DNA from: Arsenicibacter sp965247375
GTDB lineage: Bacteria > Bacteroidota > Bacteroidia > Cytophagales > Spirosomataceae
Direction of reading: 5' to 3'
Length of the DNA: 64,000 nt
Assembly (NCBI GenBank): GCA_965247375.1
Contig: CBDFHU010000032.1
Coordinates: 1 to 64,000, forward strand
A program made the translations under genes and the position numbers. The notes under the pieces were generated by a model, which did no database searches, had not been told where the DNA came from, and was given only the letters and a program-made list of their open reading frames with translations. Of the stretch, positions 36,366-43,703 are shown piece after piece (position 1 is the stretch's first letter; each line of letters opens with the position of its first letter).

Positions 36366-37970
36366 TTAAGTAGCCGGCTTGCTCAGCGAAAGGCCTGAGT
36401 TAACAGCGATCTCCTCAATAAAATACGGATCATGCGAAATCACCAGCAGCGTTCCGGTGAAGCCTTTGACTGCCTGCGTCAGTACTTCCTGACTTTGGTG
36501 GTCCAGATTGTTGGTAGGCTCGTCCAGAATCAGCAGATCCGGTGTTTGCTGACTAATCATAAGACAGCAAAGGGCGAGTTTCATTTTTTCGCCTCCGCTC
36601 AGGTCAGCACATGGCCTGTCCCACTCATCTTGGGTAAACTGATGATAATGCAGGAGCATTTTCAGATCATGTTCCGGTAACAGGCGTGTATTAAACTGCT
36701 GAACCTGCTCAAATACCGTCAACCCGTTCTGAATAAGTGAATAGTCCTGATCCAGATACGCATACGATACCGGTGCCAGCGTCAGGTGGCCGGACACCGG
36801 TTCTAACTGCCCGGTCATCAGCTTAAGTAACGTGGTTTTGCCGGAGCCGTTGTTGCCTTCGATCCGGATGCGGTCGCCGGAGCGTACCTGAAACGTAAGC
36901 GGCTCCGGCCATAATGTGCGCTGACCAAAACTGAATTGCACCGCCTGCGCATCCATCAGCAGCTTGCCACGATGCAGATCTGAAGGCCCGAACCCGGTTT
37001 TGAGTACCTGCGACGCCCGAATCCGGGCTTTTATCTGCCGGCGGTTATCGGCCATATCCTGCAACTTATCGCCGTGTATTTCTTTCAGCTTTGCCGTACT
37101 CTGTTCGGCGTGGCGTTTCAGATGACCGGCCACAATGCGCGGCAATCCCTGCGTCTGACCCTGTGCTTTTCCGCGGATTTCCTGTCTCCGGCGCTGTTCC
37201 GCCAGATCCTGTGCCTTTTGCCTGGCCTGCCTGAGTTGCTTTTCCTGTTCATCGAGTTGGTTGTGCAGCGCCTTGAGTTGTGCTTCTTTTTGTTCGCGGT
37301 AAAAGGCATAGTTACCGCCAAAGACCTCAATACCCGACGGACTGAGTTCAAGAATCTGGTTTAACTGATTCAACAGCGTTCGGTCGTGGCTGACAACCAA
37401 TATGGTACCCTTAAACTGGTGAATCATGGTATAGAGCAGCTGTCGGCTAGCTGCATCCAGATGGTTCGAAGGTTCGTCCATAAGCAGTACCGAAGGCGTA
37501 TGAATCAGCGCACCGGCCAGCAGGACCTTCGTTTTTTCTCCGCCCGATAAGGTACTTACCGGCTGATCCAGTGTCAGATGCTGTAAGTGCCAGCAGGCTA
37601 ATGCGGAGTCAATACGGTCTTCAATATCCCAGTTGTCGTTGAGAGCAGCAAAGTGTTGTTCGGCTGCGTCGCCCGCCAGAATGGCTTGTAAGGCCTGTAC
37701 TGTTGGCGCTACGCCCAGCAAACCGGCAACGGTCATGCCGTCGAACTGACCGGTATGCTGGGGAATATACCACAGCTTGTCCGAAAGTGAAATAGTGCCG
37801 TCAGCGGGCAGGAGTAGCCCGGCAATCAGCTTCAGGACGGTAGATTTTCCTGCACCGTTGTTCCCGACAAGCGCAGCTTTGTCGCCGGAACCAATGGCAA
37901 ACGTAAGACCATCAAACAGCAATTCGCGGTTTGGGTGAGTATAGGTAAGTGCGTTCACGATAATGGACAT
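36366..37970 (-). CDS. ABC-F family ATPase (ribosome-associated)
   Basis: A 534-residue protein with two ABC ATPase domains and no membrane segments, the ABC-F layout. First domain: Walker A GNNGAGKST, signature LSGGEKTKV, Walker B LLMDEPSNHLD. A charged interdomain linker (about 230-310) is rich in Q, K and R (EQEKQLRQARQKAQDLAEQ). Second domain: GNNGSGKTT, LSGGEKMKL, LLILDEPTNNLD. ABC-F proteins bind the ribosomal E site and act in translation quality control or antibiotic resistance by target protection; which applies here is not clear. It is monocistronic, with a 370-base divergent spacer to the next gene. Confidence 0.92.
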   Translation of the reverse strand: MSIIVNALTYTHPNRELLFDGLTFAIGSGDKAALVGNNGAGKSTVLKLIAGLLLPADGTISLSDKLWYIPQHTGQFDGMTVAGLLGVAPTVQALQAILAGDAAEQHFAALNDNWDIEDRIDSALACWHLQHLTLDQPVSTLSGGEKTKVLLAGALIHTPSVLLMDEPSNHLDAASRQLLYTMIHQFKGTILVVSHDRTLLNQLNQILELSPSGIEVFGGNYAFYREQKEAQLKALHNQLDEQEKQLRQARQKAQDLAEQRRRQEIRGKAQGQTQGLPRIVAGHLKRHAEQSTAKLKEIHGDKLQDMADNRRQIKARIRASQVLKTGFGPSDLHRGKLLMDAQAVQFSFGQRTLWPEPLTFQVRSGDRIRIEGNNGSGKTTLLKLMTGQLEPVSGHLTLAPVSYAYLDQDYSLIQNGLTVFEQVQQFNTRLLPEHDLKMLLHYHQFTQDEWDRPCADLSGGEKMKLALCCLMISQQTPDLLILDEPTNNLDHQSQEVLTQAVKGFTGTLLVISHDPYFIEEIAVNSGLSLSKPAT

Positions 37971-38342
37971 AATCGTAACGGAGAATAGAATGGAACAAAT
38001 GGACTACAGATGTGCCGCGCTGAACGGGCAGCAAAGGGGAGAGCAGGCTCCGGAAAAAGAATGGATTACATGATTCGTAAGTAAGGGCCGGTTAACACAA
38101 ATGCGCGTTAACGGCGGTTGACCATTGTTTGTCAAAACGTTCTGAGGTAGCCGAACGCCGGATAAATCCCTGTTTACTTAATTATCACATGCAGAAGAAT
38201 GTCTTTTATGCTTGCCCTGACCCTGTTCGTGGTGGTAAAAGATAGCAGCAAGCTATATGGAATAGTTAAAATGGATGCGAAAAGTTCCCATAAAGCTGAT
38301 ATTGGTTAACTTTCGGACTTCAATCCAACCAATATCTGTTTT
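37971..38342. other. Intergenic region between ABC-F gene and thioredoxin-fold gene
   Basis: A 372-base divergent spacer. It contains two GTTAAC hexamers flanking 10 bases (38092-38097 and 38108-38113 region). A 36-codon plus-strand frame at 38199-38309 (MSFMLALTLFVVVKD) and a 5-codon minus-strand frame (MVNRR) could be leader peptides but have no other support. I see no RNA gene. Confidence 0.4.
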
Positions 38343-39120
38343 ATGACAAACACCATGCTGACGTTTATCCACCACGCGAAAAAGGCTTTTATGGCTAACC
38401 TTCTTATCGGTAGCGCACTGTATGCCGGAGAGGCCAGGGCGCAGGAACCCGTACGTGTTACTACCGGCCGGATGCAAGCCATCGCCCGGTTCGATGAAAA
38501 TACCCCGATCTTTGAAGAAGGAACAGGTAAACGACTGTCAAAAGAGGAGTTCCGTACCCTGGCCAGGACCAATTTCAGTGGCTACCGTCTGATTCCTGAT
38601 ATTAATGAATACGGTGAGGTTGGCTTTTACTCTATTCGCCTGCTGACGGAAGAAGAGCGGCAAAGCAATCGTTTCAGTGACCGCGATCCGGCCCGACGGC
38701 CAAATGAAGGGACCCCTATGCCTGAACTGGTGTTCCGATCAATTGACGGGAAACAATACAGGCTGACCGAACAGAAGGGAAAGGTGGTATTGCTGGGTTT
38801 CTGGCTGTCCACAGAAAAGCCGTTTTGGTCAGCGGTCAATAATCAGAAGTTTACTGAAGCTGTTGCCCCCGTTTCTGGCCAATACAAATTTTCTTTCGCT
38901 GGGTATTCTGCCGGATGGTAAAGAACAGCTTCGCAAAGTCATGGAAACCGAAACGTTTTCATTTATTCCGGTGCCGGATGGGAACGGATTTCATCGGAAA
39001 CTGCACCTGACCAGATTCCCGGCTTTTGCTGTTATTGATCAGAACGGGACTATTGCGGCATGGCATTACGGCGGCAATTTTGATGAGCTGAAAAAGACAC
39101 TCCAACGGGTCGTTAAGTGA
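38343..39120 (+). CDS. Thioredoxin-fold protein without redox cysteines, frameshifted in this sequence
   Basis: About 258 residues after correction. An N-terminal signal-like segment ending near ARAQ is followed by TPMPELVFRSIDGKQYRLTE and GKVVLLGFWLSTEKPFW, the layout of an AhpC/TSA or TlpA-type thioredoxin domain. The usual WCxxC position is WLSTEKPFW, so no active-site cysteine is present. The C-terminal part FPAFAVIDQNGTIAAWHYGG is the cis-proline region. The frame breaks in the C5 run at 38866-38870: one C fewer gives EAVAPFLANTNFLSLG. The role is unknown. A start at 38355 is also possible. Confidence 0.78.
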
Positions 39121-39214
39121 CAAACCGGTTGGGAATACTGCTTTTTTGCCGCTAATGCGGTATCTTCGGGGTTGTCAAATGCCACTGTTGTAGAAAGCTG
39201 ATTCCCACGCACGT

Positions 39215-40816
39215 ATGCACGAAACGTTACTACTCTGTTTATCGCTCCTGTTATTGGTGATGGTGCTGGTTATGCTGGCCCAGCGCCTTCGGGTGTCCTA
39301 TCCCATTTTTTTAGTCCTCGGCGGATTACTGATCAGCTTTATCCCGGGCGTTCCGGTCATTAAAGTCGACCATGAATTAATCTTTCTGATCTTTCTGCCG
39401 CCGCTGCTCTACGAAGCGGCCTGGTTTACGTCCTGGAAGGCCTTCTGGAAGTGGCGGCGGGTTATTTCGACGAATGCGTTTCTGCTGGTCATGCTGACGT
39501 CCTGTGTGGTTGCCATAACCGCTCAGGCCTTTTTGCCGGGCTTTACCCTGGCACTTGGTTTTCTGCTGGGCGGGATCGTTTCGCCGCCCGATGCCGTGGC
39601 CGCAACGTCCGTAACAAAAGGGCTGAAAGTACCGAAGCGGGTTGTCACGATCCTGGAAGGTGAAAGCCTGGTCAACGATGCATCCAGTCTGATCATTTTC
39701 CGGTTTGCCCTGGCCGCCGTACTGTCCGGAACGTTTATCTGGCAGAAAGCCGCTACCGACTTTGTGCTGGTAACGGGCGTCGGGATTATCGTCGGGCTGG
39801 TAATCGCTCATATTTTTTATGTCATTCACCGCTGGTTGCCAACTACGCCCAGCATTGATACCGCCCTGACGGTGATTGCGCCCTACCTCATGTATCTGGT
39901 GGCTGAAGAATTTCATTTCTCCGGTGTCATGGCGGTGGTCAGCGGCGGGTTGTTCCTGTCTTACCGGAACCATGAGATTTTTTCGTACCAGACCCGGATG
40001 CAGTCGTACAGCCTGTGGGCTACGCTGGGGTTTGTGCTCAACGGAACGGTGTTTATCCTGATCGGACTCGAACTGCCGGTGATCGTTGACGAACTGGGGG
40101 AATACTCCAAATGGGAAGCCATCGGCTACGGGGTGTTGATTACCGGTATCCTGATTGTCACGCGGATGGCGGTGGCGATGGGCACCTCATTGTTTACGCG
40201 GTTTATGAGCCGCTTCATCTGGGTGAATGATGCCAATCCCGGCTGGAAATACCCGCTGGTCATCGGCTGGGCCGGTATGCGGGGGGTGGTATCGCTGGCG
40301 TCCGCGCTGTCGATTCCGCCGTTGCTTGACAACGGACAGCCGTTTCCGCAGCGGAACCTGATTCTGTTCATTACGTTTGTGGTTATTCTGCTGACGCTGG
40401 TTGTGCAGGGACTGACCTTGCCGGCGATCATTAATTTTGTGAACCTGAAAGAACAGGACATGGCGCCGGAAGAGGAACAGGAAGCCGAAATCCGGGTGCG
40501 GCTGGTGAAGGTGGCGATTGAGGCGCTGGAATCACAGTATGCCGACGACATGGCGACCAACGAGTGGGTGAAGAACCTGCGCCGCCGTATGGTCGCCGAT
40601 CACAGCCACGCCGAAGGTTATCTGGCTGCCGTCACCTGTATTCCCGAGCAGAAGGAGGCTGTAAGCCGGTACCGCGAAATTCACGCCGATCTGCTGAAAA
40701 TCCAGCGGCGGGAGCTTTACAAAATGCGCAAACGCGCCGAACTCGACGATGAAGTAATCCGCAAGCAGGAAGCGCAGATGGACCTCGATGAAGCGAGCCT
40801 GTCGATGCTGCATTGA
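39215..40816 (+). CDS. Na+/H+ antiporter, CPA1/NhaP type
   Basis: A 533-residue antiporter. About 12 membrane helices (residues 1-420) carry the family motifs FLPPLLYEAAW, GGIVSPPDAVAATSV and LEGESLVNDASSLI, with the ion-binding aspartates, and WAGMRGVVSLASAL. A cytoplasmic C-terminal tail of about 110 residues (EEQEAEIRVRLVKVAIEALE) is helical and charged. It exports Na+ (or K+) in exchange for protons for pH and salt homeostasis. It is a single gene; the downstream spacer holds a REP-like palindrome. Confidence 0.93.
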   Translation: MHETLLLCLSLLLLVMVLVMLAQRLRVSYPIFLVLGGLLISFIPGVPVIKVDHELIFLIFLPPLLYEAAWFTSWKAFWKWRRVISTNAFLLVMLTSCVVAITAQAFLPGFTLALGFLLGGIVSPPDAVAATSVTKGLKVPKRVVTILEGESLVNDASSLIIFRFALAAVLSGTFIWQKAATDFVLVTGVGIIVGLVIAHIFYVIHRWLPTTPSIDTALTVIAPYLMYLVAEEFHFSGVMAVVSGGLFLSYRNHEIFSYQTRMQSYSLWATLGFVLNGTVFILIGLELPVIVDELGEYSKWEAIGYGVLITGILIVTRMAVAMGTSLFTRFMSRFIWVNDANPGWKYPLVIGWAGMRGVVSLASALSIPPLLDNGQPFPQRNLILFITFVVILLTLVVQGLTLPAIINFVNLKEQDMAPEEEQEAEIRVRLVKVAIEALESQYADDMATNEWVKNLRRRMVADHSHAEGYLAAVTCIPEQKEAVSRYREIHADLLKIQRRELYKMRKRAELDDEVIRKQEAQMDLDEASLSMLH

Positions 40817-40828
40817 GGTAATAAAGGT

Positions 40829-40890
40829 AGTGGTGGCACGACTTTGACAGGGTCGCCCGGCGGTCGGGGACGCCCAGTCATGCCACCACT
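40829..40890. repeat. REP-like palindrome, AGTGGTGGCACGACT family (long form)
   Basis: Arms AGTGGTGGCACGACT (40829-40843) and AGTCATGCCACCACT (40876-40890), with one G:T mismatch, enclose 32 GC-rich bases containing GGGTCGCCC and GGGACGCCC. The arms match those of the palindrome at 22874-22920. It lies between two converging genes. Confidence 0.8.
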
Positions 40891-40897
40891 GTGAGCA

Positions 40898-41635
40898 TTA
40901 CGCATTCATGGCTGTAAACGTGTCGGCGAGGGCAGCGTGCGAAAGCGCAGCGACATTCGCCGTATCGCCGACATGGATTTCGTAGGTATCAGTAGCCAAT
41001 GCCTTGAGGAGATCCTGTGCCACTACATCGGGAGAAATACCCCGATGACCGCCAATGCCTTGTGAAAACGCAGTGTTTACCAGCGGTGGCATCACTTCAA
41101 ACACTTTCACCGCCGATGTGCGGGCCAGCGTTACGCGCAACGACTGCGTATAGGAATGCAGCGCGGCTTTGCTCGCCGAATAGGTCGAAACCTGACTGAA
41201 CGGCAGGAAGGCGGCAATGGACGATACATTGACTACCGCCGCTTCCGGTTGCTGCTTCAGTACCGGCAATAATTTTTCGGTTAGCCGGATGGCAGAGAGA
41301 TAGTTGGTCAGCATTTCTTCACCGGCTTTGGTATAGGCATCGGGTTGTTCGTCCAGATTATAGGCAAACGCCTTGCCGGCATTATTGATCAACAGATCCA
41401 GTTGCGGAAACTCCTGCTCAATCCGGGTAACTAAACGGGCTACGTCTTCTTCTTTAGTTACGTCACTGACAATAGCGGTCGCGTTATGGAGCTGCGCCGC
41501 CGCCTGTTGGAGTCGGGCTTCATCCCGCCCCGTTATAATCACACGATTGCCTTGTTCAGCGAATGCTTTGGCGAAGGCAAAACCAATGCCGGCACTGCCG
41601 CCGGTAATCAGGACTGTATGCTGTGTAGTGTTCAT
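40898..41635 (-). CDS. SDR oxidoreductase (DltE-like), TetR-controlled
   Basis: A short-chain dehydrogenase of 245 residues. The cofactor loop is TGGSAGIG (about 11-18), NNAG is at about 90, and the catalytic residues are in NVSSIAAF and STYSASKAAL (Tyr-x-x-x-Lys). The C-terminal part is DltE-like; the substrate is unknown. It lies directly downstream of a TetR gene on the same strand, and a perfect 14-bp palindrome (41661-41674) 26 bases before its start matches the site upstream of that TetR gene, so repression by the TetR is strongly suggested. Confidence 0.9.
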   Translation of the reverse strand: MNTTQHTVLITGGSAGIGFAFAKAFAEQGNRVIITGRDEARLQQAAAQLHNATAIVSDVTKEEDVARLVTRIEQEFPQLDLLINNAGKAFAYNLDEQPDAYTKAGEEMLTNYLSAIRLTEKLLPVLKQQPEAAVVNVSSIAAFLPFSQVSTYSASKAALHSYTQSLRVTLARTSAVKVFEVMPPLVNTAFSQGIGGHRGISPDVVAQDLLKALATDTYEIHVGDTANVAALSHAALADTFTAMNA

Positions 41636-41660
41636 GGGAGTTAATCTGTTTTCTAATAAA

Positions 41661-41674
41661 ATACCGATCGGTAT
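41661..41674. promoter_or_regulatory. TetR operator candidate before the SDR gene
   Basis: ATACCGATCGGTAT is a perfect 14-bp palindrome in the 57-base gap between the TetR stop and the SDR start. It matches 12 of 14 bases of the site at 42304-42317. Confidence 0.75.
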
Positions 41675-41692
41675 ATTTTAGTTCAAAAAATT

Positions 41693-42294
41693 TTAACTTT
41701 TCTGATGGGTGATCAAAAGCTCAACGGTTTTGAGGACTTTGTTCAGGCTGTTGGGGGAGTTGGTTGCTTTGGCAATCATGATCCCGCCCTCAATCAGGGC
41801 GATGATGGAAAGTGCCAGTTGTTCGGATTGCGTGTCGGCTTTTAACTCACCGGCATCTATCCCGCCTCTGATTAACTCAATCAGCCGCTTTTCCAGGCCA
41901 GAATCGCTTTGGCGGCCCGGTCCTTCAGCAGGTTATTGGTGTCATCGGCATCTATAGCCGTGTTCAGAATCGGGCAGCCACCTTCCGGAAAGTCAATGCC
42001 GGTCAGGCTGTGATAGGCTTGTGTATAGACCAGCAGTTTATCCGTAAAGCTACCCGCTTCGGAAACAAGCCGTTGAACGGCAGTATTGATCTTTGCCAGA
42101 TTATAGTCGAAACAGGCCAGGGCAACCTCTTCCTTGTTTTCGAAATTTCCGTAGATACTGCCCTTGGTCAGACCGGTGGCATCGGTCAGGTCCGATAACG
42201 ACGTGCCGGCAAACCCCTTAGTATTAAAGATGCCGGCCGTCTTCTCGATAATCAGCTGACGGGTACGTTCTGCTTTGGAAATTTCATTTTTCAT
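41693..42294 (-). CDS. TetR/AcrR family repressor, frameshifted in this sequence
   Basis: A transcriptional repressor of 200 residues after correction. The start at 42294 (MKNEISKAERTRQLIIEKTA) opens the helix-turn-helix (TSLSDLTDATGLTKGSIYGNF). The C-terminal ligand domain reads GGCPILNTAIDADDTN and, in the other frame, RLIELIRGGIDAGELKADTQ to LLITHQKS. The frame breaks in the T4 run 41889-41892 (A4 on the minus strand); one more A gives AILAWKKRLIELI. Its own upstream region carries an operator 10 bases before the start. The neighbours SDR (downstream) and fabF (divergent) are the likely targets. Confidence 0.88.
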
Positions 42295-42303
42295 ACTACA
42301 AAA

Positions 42304-42317
42304 ATACTGATTGGTAT
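42304..42317. promoter_or_regulatory. TetR operator candidate between tetR and fabF
   Basis: ATACTGATTGGTAT with A/T flanks that extend the symmetry (AAAAATAC/GTATTTTT). It lies 10 bases upstream of the TetR start and 10 bases upstream of the fabF -7 box, so bound repressor could silence both directions. Confidence 0.72.
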
Positions 42318-42327
42318 TTTTATTTCC

Positions 42328-42335
42328 TACATTTG
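42328..42335 (+). promoter_or_regulatory. Candidate fabF -7 box
   Basis: TACATTTG matches TAnnTTTG. The -33 zone falls on the operator 42304-42317, whose TTGG (42311) is closer than usual. The fabF ATG is 65 bases downstream. Confidence 0.5.
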
Positions 42336-42399
42336 CCTCCGTTTTCGGCTGGAACACGTAACAGGCCGAATACTAAAACGCAGGTAGAGGATTCAGATA

Positions 42400-43644
42400 A
42401 TGTTACATAGAGTAGTAGTTACGGGCATTGGGGCTATCACACCCGCAGGCAATGATGTACCGGCGTTCTGGCAGAATGTAGTGGCCGGACGAAACGGATT
42501 CGGACCCATTACCCATTTTGATGCATCGCTGTACAAAACGCAGTTTGCTTCCGAAGTAAAGGCGTTTAATGCCGTTGAACGGCTGGGCCGCTCCGATAGC
42601 AAAAGAACCGATTTATTTACGCAATATGCGCTGGCGGCGGCCGAGGAAGCGATCTGGGACGCCGGCTTTGACCTGAACCGTATGGACCCCTACGAGGTAG
42701 GCGTAATCTGGGGCAATGGGCAGGGCGGTATGGAAACGTTTGAAGAACAGGTAATTGAGCATGCCAAAGGTACGGGTACGCCACGCTTCAGCCCGTTTTT
42801 GATTCCTAAGTTTATTCCGAATATGGCGTCGGGCATGATTTCAATCCGCAACGGCTTTCAGGGAATAAACTACACAACCGTTTCGGCCTGTGCGTCGTCG
42901 AATACAGCGCTGATGGATGCGTTTAATTACATCCGTCTCGGTAAGGCAACGGTCATTGTGGCCGGTGGCTCCGAAGCACCGATCACACCGGCGTCGTTTG
43001 GCGGGTTCAGTGCCTTAAAAGCGCTGTCCACCCGGAATGAAGACCCGGCAAGTGCTTCCCGTCCGTTTGATGTTCACCGCGACGGGTTTGTGATGGGCGA
43101 GGGCGCCGGTGCCCTGATTCTGGAGGAGTACGAACACGCCGTGAAGCGGGGAGCAACCATTTACGCCGAAATGACGGGGGCGGCTATGACCTCCGATGCT
43201 TATCACATGACCGCCTCGCATCCGGACGGGGCCGGAGCGGCCAAAGGCATGGAACTGGCCCTGCGCGAAGCCCGGTTATCCATTGATCAGCTCGATTACC
43301 TGAACGCCCACGCGACCTCAACGCCGGTCGGCGATCTGTCAGAAATGAATGCCCTGGCGCGGTTGACGGCAGGTAAGGAAACCCGTCTTCAGATCAGCGC
43401 GACCAAATCAACAACCGGCCACCTGATGGCCGCAGCGGGCGCAATCGAGGCCATTGTGTGTTTGCTGGCGATCCGCGATCAGGTAATCCCGCCAACTATG
43501 AATACGACTGAGATAGACCCGCAACTGCCCAATAAACAGGCAATTGTATTGGGTGAAGCCCGTCAGGCAACGCTCAGAACCGCTATGAGTAACGCCTTTG
43601 GTTTTGGTGGGCATAACGGCGTTGTCGTGTTTCAGGCCATATAA
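42400..43644 (+). CDS. fabF: Beta-ketoacyl-ACP synthase II (FabF-like)
   Basis: Condenses malonyl-ACP with acyl-ACP in fatty acid elongation. It has 414 residues. The catalytic triad is Cys164 (VSACASSNTAL), His304 (NAHATSTPVGD) and His341 (STTGHLMAAAGA), and the C-terminal loop is NAFGFGGHNGVVVF. There is no acpP next to it, unlike the usual housekeeping copy, so it could be an accessory synthase for a special lipid. Its promoter zone overlaps a TetR operator, which supports a regulated rather than constitutive role. Confidence 0.92.
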   Translation: MLHRVVVTGIGAITPAGNDVPAFWQNVVAGRNGFGPITHFDASLYKTQFASEVKAFNAVERLGRSDSKRTDLFTQYALAAAEEAIWDAGFDLNRMDPYEVGVIWGNGQGGMETFEEQVIEHAKGTGTPRFSPFLIPKFIPNMASGMISIRNGFQGINYTTVSACASSNTALMDAFNYIRLGKATVIVAGGSEAPITPASFGGFSALKALSTRNEDPASASRPFDVHRDGFVMGEGAGALILEEYEHAVKRGATIYAEMTGAAMTSDAYHMTASHPDGAGAAKGMELALREARLSIDQLDYLNAHATSTPVGDLSEMNALARLTAGKETRLQISATKSTTGHLMAAAGAIEAIVCLLAIRDQVIPPTMNTTEIDPQLPNKQAIVLGEARQATLRTAMSNAFGFGGHNGVVVFQAI

Positions 43645-43684
43645 CAAAAAAAGCCCGCCCGGTCGGAAGGCTGAGCGGGTTTTA
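43645..43684. terminator. Bidirectional terminator, fabF / clpB
   Basis: AAGCCCGC (43651-43658) pairs with GCGGGTTT (43675-43682), with an A7-type run before and TTTT after, between converging genes. Confidence 0.8.
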
Positions 43685-43703
43685 AGAACGAAAACAACAA
43701 ATA

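Noticed and set aside
38100..38125. Antibiotic-responsive leader peptide (MVNRR) for the ABC-F gene
   Set aside because: A five-codon frame occurs easily by chance, and I could not find convincing alternative hairpins tied to it.
38199..38309. A 36-codon plus-strand frame upstream of the thioredoxin-fold gene
   Set aside because: Only a short hydrophobic start; no ribosome site or repeat in a neighbouring locus supports it.
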